This document shows, in pieces, positions 51,744-60,806 of a DNA stretch of 64,000 nucleotides. Source of the stretch: Bradyrhizobium sp. CCGB12 (lineage in GTDB: Bacteria > Pseudomonadota > Alphaproteobacteria > Rhizobiales > Xanthobacteraceae); NCBI RefSeq assembly GCF_024199845.1, contig NZ_JANADO010000001.1:3472001-3536000 (forward strand). The letters are read 5' to 3'. Position 1 is the first letter of the stretch. Each line of letters opens with the position of its first letter. The position numbers were made by a program, and so were the translations under genes. Under the pieces are notes generated by a model that was not told where the DNA came from, ran no database searches, and worked only from the letters and a program-made list of their open reading frames with translations.

Positions 51744-52358
51744 ATGGCACCAATGAGCACGATCAAAACCGTCTGTGTCTATTGCGGCTCCGGCCCCGGA
51801 ACCAATCCCCGCTTCACCGAAGGTGCCAAAGCGTTCGGCAAGGCGCTCGCCGAGAACAGCATCCGCCTGGTCTATGGCGGCGGCTCGCTCGGTCTGATGG
51901 GCTCGGTCGCAACTTCAGTCCTCGATAACGGCGGCACCGTCACCGGCATCATTCCTGAATTCCTGCGGATGCGCGAGAATGCGCTGACTCGCGTGCAGGA
52001 GATGATCGTCACCCCCGACATGCATGAGCGCAAGCGGCTGATGTTCGAACGCTCCGACGCCTTCGTGGCGCTGCCAGGAGGCGTCGGCACGCTGGAGGAG
52101 CTGGTCGAGCAGTTGACCTGGAAGCAGCTCGGCCGTCACGCCAAGCCGGTGCTGCTCGCCAATATCGACAATTTCTGGGAGCCGCTGTTCTCGCTGCTGT
52201 CGCATATGCGACAGACCGAGTTCATCCGTGCCGGCCTCTCGGTCGACATCCTCAAGGCCGATCGGGTCGAGGACATTCTGCCGAAGCTGAAGACGGCAGC
52301 CGCCCAGATCGCCGAGTCGGAAAAGCAGCTCGCTCCGGAAGTCGCGCGCAAGCTTTGA
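51744..52358 (+). CDS. LOG family protein (TIGR00730, cytokinin phosphoribohydrolase type)
   Basis: This 204-aa Rossmann-fold protein has the family motifs PGGVGTLEE at 111-119 and a GGGSLGLMG loop near 45. Related enzymes (LOG) release free cytokinin bases from their ribotides, or hydrolyse nucleotides such as AMP. In a rhizobium, cytokinin activation could influence the host plant, but a purine-salvage role is equally possible. The start is either ATG 51744 or the third-codon-later ATG at 51753 (MSTIKTVCVYCGSG). It converges on the VOC protein gene 3 bp further. Confidence 0.9.
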   Translation: MAPMSTIKTVCVYCGSGPGTNPRFTEGAKAFGKALAENSIRLVYGGGSLGLMGSVATSVLDNGGTVTGIIPEFLRMRENALTRVQEMIVTPDMHERKRLMFERSDAFVALPGGVGTLEELVEQLTWKQLGRHAKPVLLANIDNFWEPLFSLLSHMRQTEFIRAGLSVDILKADRVEDILPKLKTAAAQIAESEKQLAPEVARKL

Positions 52359-52361
52359 CGG

Positions 52362-52739
52362 CTACTCGCCCGGAAACGTCACCGCCTCGATCCGGTTACC
52401 ATCGGGATCGGTGACGAAGGCCGCGTAGTAGCGCACGCGATCGTGCGGGCGGATGCCCGGCGCGCCGTCGGAGGCACCACCGGTGGACAGCGCGGCGGCG
52501 TGAAATGCATCGACCTCATCAGTCGTCTTCGCCCGCAGGCAAATGTGCACGCCGCTCTCCGATGCTACGGCCGGCATGCCCTCGCGCAGATTGATCCAGA
52601 ACTCCGGATAGGCCTTGCCGAAGCCGACCGTCCGCGGCCGCGTCACGAGACGCGTAAGGCCGAGGGCCGCGAGCGTGCCCTCGTAGAATTTGGCGGCGCG
52701 GTCGAGATCGCTGACGCCGAAGGAGATGTGGTCGATCAT
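52362..52739 (-). CDS. VOC family glyoxalase-like protein
   Basis: This 125-aa single VOC module starts MIDHISFGVSDLDRAAKFYEG and has a C-terminal DPDGNRIEAV. Metal ligands are likely H4 and E118. Members include glyoxalase I-like and antibiotic-resistance proteins; the substrate is unknown. A strong inverted repeat lies just upstream at 52759-52838. It is transcribed toward the LOG-family gene. Confidence 0.82.
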   Translation of the reverse strand: MIDHISFGVSDLDRAAKFYEGTLAALGLTRLVTRPRTVGFGKAYPEFWINLREGMPAVASESGVHICLRAKTTDEVDAFHAAALSTGGASDGAPGIRPHDRVRYYAAFVTDPDGNRIEAVTFPGE

Positions 52740-52758
52740 GTCCGTGCCCTCTCCTCCT

Positions 52759-52838
52759 CGTCATTGCGAGCGCAGCGAAGCAATCCAGAATCCCTCCGCG
52801 GTGACACTCTGGATTGCTTCGCTTCGCTCGCAATGACG
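52759..52838. repeat. Long inverted repeat
   Basis: The 31-bp arms at 52759-52789 and 52808-52838 are inverted copies with one mismatch, beginning CGTCATTGCGAGCG. The 18-bp loop is CCTCCGCGG-rich. It forms a long hairpin between cimA and the VOC gene. The sequence CATTGCGAGCG..GCAATCCAGA is a familiar intergenic repeat of Bradyrhizobium as I recall. Confidence 0.75.
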
Positions 52839-52874
52839 GCGTTTGTGGCGCCGCCGTCACCCACGTCGACAATC

Positions 52875-54473
52875 CTACGCCGGCGCGCCCGATTTCACGA
52901 GCTTGTAGATCACCGAATCCATCAGCGCCTGGAACGAGGCGTCGATGATGTTGGGGGACACGCCCACCGTGGTCCAGCGGTCGCCGTTCTCGTCCTCGCT
53001 CTCGATCAGGACGCGCGTGACCGCGCCGGTGCCGCCGTTGAGGATACGCACGCGGTAGTCGATCAGCGTCAAGCCCTCGATGTATTTCTGGTACTTGCCG
53101 AGGTCTTTTCGCAAGGCAACGTCGAGCGCGTTGACGGGGCCGTTGCCTTCCGCCGCCGAGATCAGGCGCTCACCGGCGACGTCGACCTTGACCACGGCGA
53201 GCGCCACGGTGACGCGTTCGCCGAGCGCGTTGTAGCGCTGCTCGACATTGACGTCGAACTGCTCGACCTCGAAATAATGCGGCACCTTGCCGAGCGTGCG
53301 ACGCGCCAGCAGCTCGAACGAAGCATTGGCGGATTCATAGGCGTAACCTTGCGCCTCGCGCTCCTTCAACTCCTCGACGAGGCGCGTCAGCTTCGGATCG
53401 CTCTTCTCGTAGGGAATGCCGGCGCGGTCGAGCTCGGCGATGACATTGGAGCGTCCGGCCTGGTCGGACACCAGCACCTTGCGGTGATTGCCGACCAACT
53501 CCGGCAGCACGTGCTCGTAGGTCTGCGGGTCCTTCAGCACGGCCGAGGCGTGAATGCCGGTCTTGGTCACGAAGGCGCTCTCGCCGACATAGGCCGCATG
53601 CCGGTTTGGCGCGCGGTTGAGCATGTCGTCGAGCGTGCGCGAGACCTTGACGAGTGTTGCCAGCTTCTCGATCGTGACGCCGATCTCGAAGGTGTCGGCA
53701 AAATCCTTCTTCAATTTCAGCGTCGGGATCAGCGAGCAGAGATTGGCATTGCCGCAGCGCTCACCAAGGCCGTTGAGCGTACCCTGGATCTGCCGCGCGC
53801 CGGCCCGCACCGCGGCAAGCGAATTTGCCACCGCCTGCTCGGTGTCGTTATGGGCGTGGATGCCGACATGATCGCCGGGGATGTGTTTCGTCACTTCAGT
53901 GACGATGGCCCCGACCTCGTCAGGCATGGTGCCGCCATTGGTGTCGCACAGCACCACCCAGCGCGCGCCGGCCTCATAGGCGGCCTTGGCGCAGGCGAGC
54001 GCAAAGCTGGCGTCCTCCTTGTAGCCGTCGAAGAAATGCTCGCAGTCGAGCATCACCTCGCGCCCTGCGGCCTTCGCCGCCGCAACGCTGTCGCGGATCG
54101 AGGCGAGATTCTCGTCCTTCGTCGTCTCCAGCGCGACGCGTACCTGATAGGCCGAGGATTTTGCCACGAAGCAGATTGCGTCGGCCTTTGCTTCCAGCAG
54201 CCCGGCAACGCCGGGATCGTTGGAGACGGAGCGCCCTGCCCGGCGCGTCATGCCGAACGCCGTGAAGCGCGCATGGGCGAGCTTGGGCTTGGAGCCGAAG
54301 AACTCGGTGTCGAGCGGATTGGCGCCGGGATAGCCGCCCTCGACATAGTCGATGCCGAGATCATCGAGCATCGCCGCGATGACCTGCTTGTCAGTCAGCG
54401 TGAAATCGACGCCATTGGTCTGGGCCCCGTCGCGCAGGGTGGTGTCGAACAGATAAAGGCGCTCCTTGCTCAT
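52875..54473 (-). CDS. cimA: (R)-citramalate synthase, long form
   Basis: This 532-aa LeuA/CimA-family enzyme condenses acetyl-CoA with pyruvate, a route to isoleucine. It has the catalytic DTTLRDGAQ at 10-18, metal ligands in HAHNDTE near 208 and a C-terminal LeuA dimer/allosteric domain (about 390-530). The N-terminus and length match the long CimA type rather than isopropylmalate synthase. The ATG at 54473 overlaps the GNAT stop by four bases, so it is the last gene of a tight cysS-initiated operon. Homocitrate or isopropylmalate synthesis is less likely. Confidence 0.92.
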   Translation of the reverse strand: MSKERLYLFDTTLRDGAQTNGVDFTLTDKQVIAAMLDDLGIDYVEGGYPGANPLDTEFFGSKPKLAHARFTAFGMTRRAGRSVSNDPGVAGLLEAKADAICFVAKSSAYQVRVALETTKDENLASIRDSVAAAKAAGREVMLDCEHFFDGYKEDASFALACAKAAYEAGARWVVLCDTNGGTMPDEVGAIVTEVTKHIPGDHVGIHAHNDTEQAVANSLAAVRAGARQIQGTLNGLGERCGNANLCSLIPTLKLKKDFADTFEIGVTIEKLATLVKVSRTLDDMLNRAPNRHAAYVGESAFVTKTGIHASAVLKDPQTYEHVLPELVGNHRKVLVSDQAGRSNVIAELDRAGIPYEKSDPKLTRLVEELKEREAQGYAYESANASFELLARRTLGKVPHYFEVEQFDVNVEQRYNALGERVTVALAVVKVDVAGERLISAAEGNGPVNALDVALRKDLGKYQKYIEGLTLIDYRVRILNGGTGAVTRVLIESEDENGDRWTTVGVSPNIIDASFQALMDSVIYKLVKSGAPA

Positions 54474-54961
54474 TGCCCCGCTCCGAGCGTCTTCTTCATG
54501 GTGGTGTTGGCGAGCCACTCGTCGTTGATGGTGACGCTGTTGCGCTGCTGGGCCGTGTAGCCGCGCTTGGCGAAGAAGTTTTGGGCGGTGTCGCTGGCAT
54601 CGACCGAAAGACTTGTCGCGCCACGGCCGCCTGCAAGCTTCTCCAGCGCGTCGACCAGCATGGTCGCGATGCCCTGCCCGGCCACCGCCGGATGCACGTA
54701 GAGCATGCGGACGTGATCGTTGCCGCGCAGCGAGGCGAAGCCGACCGGCGAGCCCTCGAGCGTCGCGATCAGCGTCAGGTCGGAGGCGAGCCGCTTGCCG
54801 AACTCCTCGTCCTCGGCGGCAGCCATCCAGGCTTCCTGCTGTGCCTCGCTATAGTCGTCGCCGGTCAGCTCCTCGATGCTGGCGGTGAAGATCGCAGCGA
54901 GCACCGGCACGTCATCAGGCAGGAACGGCCGCAAGCCGGGCTTTGGTAAAGCTTGTCCCAT
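54470..54961 (-). CDS. GNAT family N-acetyltransferase
   Basis: This 163-aa GNAT has the acetyl-CoA binding motif GQGIAT near 100 (VHPAVAGQGIA) and a C-terminal NFFAKRGYTA segment. The substrate is unknown. The start at 54961 lies 5 bp after the stop of a 37-aa membrane protein, inside the tightly packed cysS-cimA operon; translational coupling is likely. Linkage to cysteinyl-tRNA synthetase and citramalate synthase suggests a role in amino-acid metabolism but no more. Confidence 0.85.
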   Translation of the reverse strand: MGQALPKPGLRPFLPDDVPVLAAIFTASIEELTGDDYSEAQQEAWMAAAEDEEFGKRLASDLTLIATLEGSPVGFASLRGNDHVRMLYVHPAVAGQGIATMLVDALEKLAGGRGATSLSVDASDTAQNFFAKRGYTAQQRNSVTINDEWLANTTMKKTLGAGQ

Positions 54962-54966
54962 CGTCT

Positions 54967-55080
54967 TCACCACATCCCAAAGAGTTTCAGCACGATCGCC
55001 ACGGCGGCGCCGAGCAGCAGGATTTTCAGCGCTATGTAATAGAGCCAGTGCCGTGGGAAAGGCGTGTCGGGCCGCTTCAT
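54967..55080 (-). CDS. 37-aa membrane protein
   Basis: The tiny frame reads [20 protein letters not shown] and continues with one hydrophobic helix ([17 protein letters not shown]). The ATG overlaps the cysS stop by four bases (ATGA) and its own stop lies 5 bp before the GNAT start, so it is embedded in the operon. That position, plus the basic N-terminus and single helix, argues that it is a real translated small protein. It could also serve mainly to couple translation between cysS and the GNAT gene. Confidence 0.65.
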   Translation of the reverse strand: MKRPDTPFPRHWLYYIALKILLLGAAVAIVLKLFGMW

Positions 55081-56459
55081 CGCGCAATCTCCCAGGTCGT
55101 GCCGTCCTTGGAGTCCTTGATCGCAACGCCCATCGCGGCGAGCAGGTCGCGGATGCGGTCGGACTCCCCAAAGTCCTTGCGCGCACGCGCAGCCGTTCGC
55201 TCCGCAATCAGGCGCTCGACCTCCTTTGCATCGATGCCGCTCGCCTGCTGCTTGCGGCCTTCCCATTGCGCAGCGCTCTCGGAGAGAAAGCCGAGCAGCC
55301 GCAATGATCCCGCCAACGCATTCACGTCGCTGCCGCGCAGGCCGTGCAGCGCCGCGATCGCCAGCGACGTGTTGAGGTCGTCGAGCAGCGGCTCGACCAC
55401 GGACGCGGCCGGCCTGCCGGGCTCGACGTCGGCGGCGACGCGATACCAGTCGTCTAGCGTCTTGGCGCTCTCCTCCAGCGACTTCATGGTCCAGTCGATC
55501 GGCGAGCGGTAATGCGTCTTCAGCATGTTCAGGCGCAGCACCTCGCCCGGCCAATCCGCAAGCAGTTCATGGATGGTGATGAAGTTGCCGAGGCTCTTCG
55601 ACATCTTCTCGCTCTCCACCTGGAGGAAGCCGTTGTGCATCCAGTAGTTCGCCATGCGCTGCTGGTGAAAGGCGCAGCAGGTCTGCGCGAGCTCGTTCTC
55701 GTGATGCGGAAACACGAGATCGATGCCGCCACCATGGATGTCGAAATGCTCGCCGAGATGTTTCCAGGCCATGGCCGAGCACTCGATATGCCAGCCCGGA
55801 CGTCCCTCAGCCTTGATGCCGGCCGGAGACGGCCAAGACGGCTCGCCGGGCTTGGACGGCTTCCACAGCACGAAGTCGGTGTTGCCCTTCTTGTAGGGCG
55901 CGACATCGACGCGGGCGCCGGCGACCATCTCGTCCAGCGAGCGATTGGATAGCGCGCCATAGCGCGGCAGGTCGGAATTGGTCGCGTTCATCGCCTGCGG
56001 CGAGAACAGCACATGATCCTCGGCGACATAGGCAAAGCCGCCGACGACCAGTCTTTCAATGATCTCGCGCATCTCACCGATATGTTCGGTCGCACGCGGC
56101 TCGACGCTCGGCCGGAGCGCACCAAGCGCATCAACATCGGCGTGAAACTGCCTGCCGGTCTGCTCGGTGACCTTGCGAATGGCCTCGTTCAGCGGCAGGC
56201 CGGGAAAATCCCGCGCGGCGCGGTCATTGATCTTGTCGTCGACGTCGGTGATGTTGCGGACATATTTGACGTGCGCCTCGCCGTAGAGATGGCGCAGCAG
56301 CCGAAACAGCACGTCGAACACGATCACCGGCCGCGCATTGCCGATATGGGCGAAGTCGTAGACGGTCGGTCCGCAGACATACATGCGGACGTTGCTCGCA
56401 TCGAGCGGTGCAAAGGTCCGCTTTTCCCGGCTCAGCGTATCGTAAAGGCGCAATTCCAT
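55077..56459 (-). CDS. cysS: Cysteinyl-tRNA synthetase
   Basis: This 460-aa class I synthetase charges tRNA-Cys. It has zinc ligand Cys29 ([10 protein letters not shown]), the HIGN motif at 38-41 and KMSKS at 285-289; Cys227 and the PHHENELAQ segment at 251-259 complete the zinc site. The C-terminal DALR-type helical domain is present. It begins the operon that continues with the 37-aa protein, the GNAT and cimA. Confidence 0.97.
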   Translation of the reverse strand: MELRLYDTLSREKRTFAPLDASNVRMYVCGPTVYDFAHIGNARPVIVFDVLFRLLRHLYGEAHVKYVRNITDVDDKINDRAARDFPGLPLNEAIRKVTEQTGRQFHADVDALGALRPSVEPRATEHIGEMREIIERLVVGGFAYVAEDHVLFSPQAMNATNSDLPRYGALSNRSLDEMVAGARVDVAPYKKGNTDFVLWKPSKPGEPSWPSPAGIKAEGRPGWHIECSAMAWKHLGEHFDIHGGGIDLVFPHHENELAQTCCAFHQQRMANYWMHNGFLQVESEKMSKSLGNFITIHELLADWPGEVLRLNMLKTHYRSPIDWTMKSLEESAKTLDDWYRVAADVEPGRPAASVVEPLLDDLNTSLAIAALHGLRGSDVNALAGSLRLLGFLSESAAQWEGRKQQASGIDAKEVERLIAERTAARARKDFGESDRIRDLLAAMGVAIKDSKDGTTWEIAR

Positions 56460-56587
56460 ATGGATACCCGTCGGCTGTTGGCCGGGCGTCCAGGGCTCTC
56501 AATGGTTTTGAGAAAAGACGGCTCCAGCCAGCGAATCGCTAGCTCGTAATCTCGCGGCAAATGGCGCAAATGGCGAGGAGACCGTTC

Positions 56588-56704
56588 ATGAGGCGACATA
56601 TGGGCTATGAGGCGGCCCCGCGTCAAGAGAGCCGCGAAAACGCCGCCCTATCTCCGCAAAGCGAGCAGTCCGTCGCGATGGTTCATGATCCCCTAACCAT
56701 TTGA
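56588..56704 (+). CDS. Possible 38-aa protein
   Basis: This short frame (MRRHMGYEAAPRQESRENAA and on) has GAGGAG exactly seven bases before the ATG, an excellent ribosome site, and fills the 291-bp gap between cysS and the secreted protein at 56751. It is hydrophilic and without recognisable domain. The translation signal is the only support; it may be a leader or chance. Confidence 0.35.
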   Translation: MRRHMGYEAAPRQESRENAALSPQSEQSVAMVHDPLTI

Positions 56705-56750
56705 GCCCATTCTGGAACTGGCAGTTCCTTTTCGGCCCCCAGGTGTTTTC

Positions 56751-57056
56751 ATGCGATCCCTATGCGCGCTCATTTTCGGCGCCTCTGTCATTGCGGCATC
56801 CAGCGCTTGCGCCGAGACACGCGTCTTCATCATCGCCAACCAGGCGGATGGCTACGGGGTCGACCAGTGCCTGGCCAAGGGCGACAAATGCGGCGCCTCC
56901 GTCGCGCGCACCTACTGCCAGTCACGAGATTTTGCCCAAGCCTCGGCCTATCGCCGGGTCGATCCCGACGAAATTACAGGCTCCGTCCCCAAATCCGGCG
57001 CAAACTGCTCCCATGGCCGTTGCGATGAGTATGTCGCAATCACCTGCCAGCGCTGA
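56751..57056 (+). CDS. Small secreted cysteine-rich protein
   Basis: This 101-aa protein has a signal peptide (MRSLCALIFGASVIAASSAC; a possible lipobox AASSAC around Cys20) and a mature domain with five further cysteines (DQC, DKC, TYC, ANC, GRC and ITC near the end). AGGTG five bases before the ATG supports the start. Cysteine pairing and export suggest a periplasmic or surface protein; no family is recognised. Confidence 0.75.
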   Translation: MRSLCALIFGASVIAASSACAETRVFIIANQADGYGVDQCLAKGDKCGASVARTYCQSRDFAQASAYRRVDPDEITGSVPKSGANCSHGRCDEYVAITCQR

Positions 57057-57187
57057 ATTCGCTCGGAACTGGCGGACCTTAGGACCAGTCTTCGGCCCCT
57101 GAAACGACGTGACGATGCCGCAGGAAGCGGCTATGGGAGGGCGCGCTTCGGCCCTCCAAAGTCATGCCGGGCCGTGACCTCGCTAGA

Positions 57188-58381
57188 ATGGCGGATATGC
57201 CTGAATTTTTGTCCCTGTCCCGTGCCCGTTTCGTCCTTGCCTGCACCGTGCTCTTGAGCACCGCCGTGCTCGCCACCAGCGCTTTTGCGCAGGCCGGCCC
57301 GCCCGGCCCGCCGCCTCAGCCCGGCCAGAACGGGCTCGGGCCGAATCCGATGTGCGTGCGACTGGAAGGCCAGCTCGCTGCGCTCGATCGCGGCGGCGGC
57401 GGTGACCCCGCACGCGAAGAGCAGATCCGCCGTTACCAGGATTCCCAGACCCGTCAGCAGGCCGAGCTCGACCGCGTCACCATGCAGGCCAAGCGCATGG
57501 GCTGCGATTCCTCCGGCTTCTTCTCGCTGTTCGGCGGCCAGCAAGCGCAATGCGGCCCGGTCAACACGCAAATCCAGCAGATGCGCGCCAATCTGGACCA
57601 GATCACTAGCAATCTCGAGCGGCTGCGCGGCGGTGGTCCCGGCGGCGTCAGTCCGGAGCGCGACAGCCAGCGGCGCTCGGTGCTGCTGGCGCTGGCGCAG
57701 AACAATTGCGGCCCGCAATACGCCAACGCCGCCCAGTCCCAGGGCGGCGGCAACTTCCTGAGCAATCTGTTCGGCGGCAACAGCGCGGGCAATCCGCAAG
57801 CCGTGCCGCCTTCCGATCTCGGCCCGCAATCGCAATCCGGCACCTTCCGCACCGTGTGCGTGCGCACCTGCGACGGCGCCTATTTCCCGATCTCGTTTGC
57901 GACCGTGCCGGCGCGCTTCCCCGACGACGAGAGGACGTGCAAGGCGCTGTGCCCCGCCGCGGAAGCCGTGCTCTACACCCATCGCAATCCCGGCGAAGAC
58001 ATGAACTCCGCGGTCTCCATCAGCGGCCAGCCCTACACGGCGCTCCCGGCCGCGTTCAAATTCCGCAGCGAGTTCAACCCGTCCTGCTCCTGCAAGGCCG
58101 CGGGACAGACCTGGGCGGATGCGCTCAAATCGGCCGACGACAAGGCGGCGGCCGAGCAGCAAGGCGACATCATCGTCACCGAGGAGAGCGCCAAGAAGAT
58201 GCAGCAGCAGCGACTCAACAAGGGCACGCCTGCGAATGCCAAGAAGGGTGCGACTCCGGCGCCGACCACGGCAGCTGCACCCGCGGCAACGGCGCCGGCG
58301 GATACCGGCACCACCGCCAACTCCGACAACAAGCCGATCCGTTCGGTCGGCCCGACCTTCCTGCCGCAGCAGCAGAAGTAG
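57188..58381 (+). CDS. DUF2865 secreted protein
   Basis: This protein of about 397 aa has a signal peptide ending near SAFA (before QAGPPGPP), a Pro/Gly-rich start, a helical Gln-rich part and the DUF2865 core (PF11064) with FRTVCVRTCDGAYFPISFAT and conserved cysteines (ERTCKALCP, PSCSCKAAGQ). The tail is Ala/Thr/Pro-rich low complexity. DUF2865 proteins are periplasmic, of unknown role, typical of Rhizobiales. The start is uncertain: 57164, 57188 or 57197; none has a good ribosome site. Confidence 0.82.
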   Translation: MADMPEFLSLSRARFVLACTVLLSTAVLATSAFAQAGPPGPPPQPGQNGLGPNPMCVRLEGQLAALDRGGGGDPAREEQIRRYQDSQTRQQAELDRVTMQAKRMGCDSSGFFSLFGGQQAQCGPVNTQIQQMRANLDQITSNLERLRGGGPGGVSPERDSQRRSVLLALAQNNCGPQYANAAQSQGGGNFLSNLFGGNSAGNPQAVPPSDLGPQSQSGTFRTVCVRTCDGAYFPISFATVPARFPDDERTCKALCPAAEAVLYTHRNPGEDMNSAVSISGQPYTALPAAFKFRSEFNPSCSCKAAGQTWADALKSADDKAAAEQQGDIIVTEESAKKMQQQRLNKGTPANAKKGATPAPTTAAAPAATAPADTGTTANSDNKPIRSVGPTFLPQQQK

Positions 58382-58434
58382 GCCCTAACCCTCATGCCCT
58401 GCGAATGCGGTCGCCGCGCGCGGCCGTTTCACTG

Positions 58435-59343
58435 TTACTGCTTACCCTCCCGGCTCCACGGGAAGAGATTGGCCGGAAAGTCCGCCGCGTAGCGCTTTCC
58501 CTTCGGGGGCAGCGGTAGCTCGTCCGGTGGATTCGGATTCGGCTCAACCACCCGCCGATAGAGGTGCCAAGTGGCATGACCGAGTACCGGCAGAACAACA
58601 GCGAGACCGACGAAGAGCGGTAGCGAGCCGATCACGAGCAGCACCGCCACGGTGAGGCCCCATCCGGCCATCGCAACCGGATTCGCCGCAACCGCTCGGA
58701 GCGACGTGCGGATCGCGTCGATCGCAGTCGCATGCCGGTCGAGCATCAACGGAAACGACACGACGCTGACGCACAAGGCCACAACCGCAAACAGGAAGCC
58801 GACACCGCAACCGACGATGATGAGCGACCAGCCTTCCGGCGTCGTCAGCACGCGCGTTGCAAAGTCAGGAATAGTTGCGGCCGCCGCGTGACCGAAGATG
58901 GTGACATAGATTGCGTTCGCGACACCGATCCAGGCCCCGAACAGGACCAGCAGAAGTATGCCGAGCTCGACCATGGCGCCGAACGATGGTGCGCGCAGCA
59001 CCTTGATCGCATCCCATGCATCGACCTCCTCGCCACGCTCGCGACGCCGGCTGAGTTCGTAGAGACCGATCGCGGCGAAAGGGCCGATCAAGGCAAAGCC
59101 GGCAGCCAGCGGAAACAGTAGCGGCAGCACCGAATAGCCGAGAACCATCCTGAACAGGACGAGACCGAGAACGGGATAAATCACGCACACGACGAGTGCG
59201 TGACTCGGCATTGCCTTGAAATCTTCCCAACCCAGGCGCAGCGCCGCACCGAGGTCAGACAGGCTGATCTTGCGAACGGGATAGGAGGCCGCTTCGCCGA
59301 AGATGTGCCGTCTTACGATGTTGTCGGAATACAGAGTGGCCAT
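58435..59343 (-). CDS. DUF2189 membrane protein
   Basis: This 302-aa inner-membrane protein of the DUF2189 family (PF09955) has about six helices and the segment VRKISLSDLGAALRLGWEDF near the N-terminus, followed by MPSHALVVCVIYPVLGL. Function is unknown; in several Rhizobiales it lies beside cytochrome oxidase genes, as here, where it is divergent from coxM across 551 bp. It may help assemble or regulate the oxidase, but this is inference. Confidence 0.85.
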   Translation of the reverse strand: MATLYSDNIVRRHIFGEAASYPVRKISLSDLGAALRLGWEDFKAMPSHALVVCVIYPVLGLVLFRMVLGYSVLPLLFPLAAGFALIGPFAAIGLYELSRRRERGEEVDAWDAIKVLRAPSFGAMVELGILLLVLFGAWIGVANAIYVTIFGHAAAATIPDFATRVLTTPEGWSLIIVGCGVGFLFAVVALCVSVVSFPLMLDRHATAIDAIRTSLRAVAANPVAMAGWGLTVAVLLVIGSLPLFVGLAVVLPVLGHATWHLYRRVVEPNPNPPDELPLPPKGKRYAADFPANLFPWSREGKQ

Positions 59344-59894
59344 GGACGCACCCTCCCTGCTGAAAGTCGCGGCGGTGAAACGACGCGCTCTCCAGCCACG
59401 CGTGTCCGCCTCTTGAGCGAGAAACGCGATCGGGCTGAGTACGGCAAACCCAGGTTCTGCGAAACGAGCCTAGCCGGACGGAACCCGTCGCGACCCGCTT
59501 TCCAAGCATAGTACGCGCTACGGACAGCTGTGCTCACGGTTGGGTGAATTGAGCAGCCGCACAAATTTGTGCGCTGCGCAGCTGACGAGTTCGGCCGACT
59601 AAACGCCTTCGCACAGCAACAGAGCCGTCCGCGCCAAATGACCACGAGCATGCGCTATTGACGCCGGGTCCGCCGGGGATCATTTTAAACCTGTAGACGC
59701 CCCCAGCTCCGATGAGATTGCCGGTCGCGACGTGGCTTTTCATCGCGCGACCGGTTGAAATGGGCGAGGCAAGAGGCGCGGCGATGGCCGGCATGCCGAC
59801 ACGAGAGCCGACATAGAAAAGTCAGTCACCGCAACAGACGTGAGCTCCGCCCTGGATTCGTATCCGCAGCCTTCGATGGCAAGGATGGATCAGG
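59344..59894. other. 551-bp divergent gap before coxM
   Basis: It holds no supported gene: an 86-codon minus-strand frame (59534-59794) has no ribosome site or domain. The clear feature is a 16-bp palindrome at 59558-59573. Promoters for coxMNOP and the DUF2189 gene should be here, but I cannot identify their -35/-10 with confidence. Confidence 0.55.
59558..59573. promoter_or_regulatory. 16-bp perfect palindrome CGCACAAATTTGTGCG
   Basis: The site is fully symmetric with an AT-rich centre and lies in the divergent gap, 322 bp before coxM and 215 bp before the DUF2189 start. It does not match the FixK/Fnr consensus (TTGAT-N4-ATCAA). A dedicated repressor or activator site is inferred. Confidence 0.45.
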
Positions 59895-60728
59895 ATGGCT
59901 GTCGCACTGATACTGCTTCTGGTCGCGATCGGCTCGGTGCTGTTTCACATCTACAGCCCGTGGTGGTGGACACCGATCGCCACGAACTGGGCCTATATCG
60001 ACCACACCATCAACATCACGTTCTGGATTACGGGCTTCGTTTTCGTCGCGGTCATCGCCTTCATGGCTTATTGCGTCTTCCGCTTTCACCACAAAGAGGG
60101 AAGACGGGCTGACTACAATCCGGAAAACAAAAGGCTCGAATGGTGGCTGAGCGTCGGGACCGGCGTCGGCGTCGCGGCCATGCTGGCGCCTGGCCTCGTG
60201 GTCTGGCACCAGTTCGTGACGGTGCCTGCGGATGCCACCGAGGTCGAGGTCATGGGCCAGCAATGGCAATGGAGCTTCCGCCTTCCGGGCAAGGATGGGA
60301 AGTTGGGCACATCCGATGTCCGCAACATCGCTTCCGACAATCCGATGGGCCTCAATGGTGACGACCCACATGCACGGGACGACGTCGTGATCGAGAACGG
60401 CGACCTGCACCTTCAAGTGGGAAAGCCGATCAAGGTTCTCCTGCGCTCGGTCGATGTCCTCCACGATTTCTACGTGCCCGAATTCCGGGCCAAGATGGAC
60501 ATGGTTCCAGGCATGGTGACGTATTTCTGGATAAAGCCAATCCGAACCGGAACGTTCGATGTTCTCTGTGCGGAACTTTGTGGCGCGGCTCATTATCAGA
60601 TGCGGGCCAAGGTCATCGTCGACGAAGAGCGTGAATATCACGCTTGGCTGGAGCAGCAAAAAACGTTTGCCGAATTGTCGCCGGCAAAAGCCGTCGTCAA
60701 GGCGAGGTACCAATCCGGCGGCAAGTAG
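59895..60728 (+). CDS. coxM: Cytochrome c oxidase subunit II (CoxM type)
   Basis: This 277-aa subunit carries the CuA centre: H190, C225, E227, C229, H233 and M236 (CAELCGAAHYQM) are all present. Hydrophobic stretches near residues 1-18, 41-62 and 84-105 anchor it. It takes electrons from cytochrome c. The ATG at 59895 has AAGGA upstream. The order II-I-III-III matches the coxMNOP operon described for Bradyrhizobium japonicum as a second aa3-type oxidase, distinct from coxBA. Confidence 0.9.
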   Translation: MAVALILLLVAIGSVLFHIYSPWWWTPIATNWAYIDHTINITFWITGFVFVAVIAFMAYCVFRFHHKEGRRADYNPENKRLEWWLSVGTGVGVAAMLAPGLVVWHQFVTVPADATEVEVMGQQWQWSFRLPGKDGKLGTSDVRNIASDNPMGLNGDDPHARDDVVIENGDLHLQVGKPIKVLLRSVDVLHDFYVPEFRAKMDMVPGMVTYFWIKPIRTGTFDVLCAELCGAAHYQMRAKVIVDEEREYHAWLEQQKTFAELSPAKAVVKARYQSGGK

Positions 60729-60806
60729 CAAGCTGCCGCCGCGACGATAGATCGGGTGCATGAGGCCAACGCCTCACCCCCGATGGAAACGACCGAGGAG
60801 GTTTCT

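Noticed and set aside
59534..59794. 86-codon minus-strand frame in the coxM gap
   Set aside because: No ribosome site, spans the palindrome, unnatural composition.
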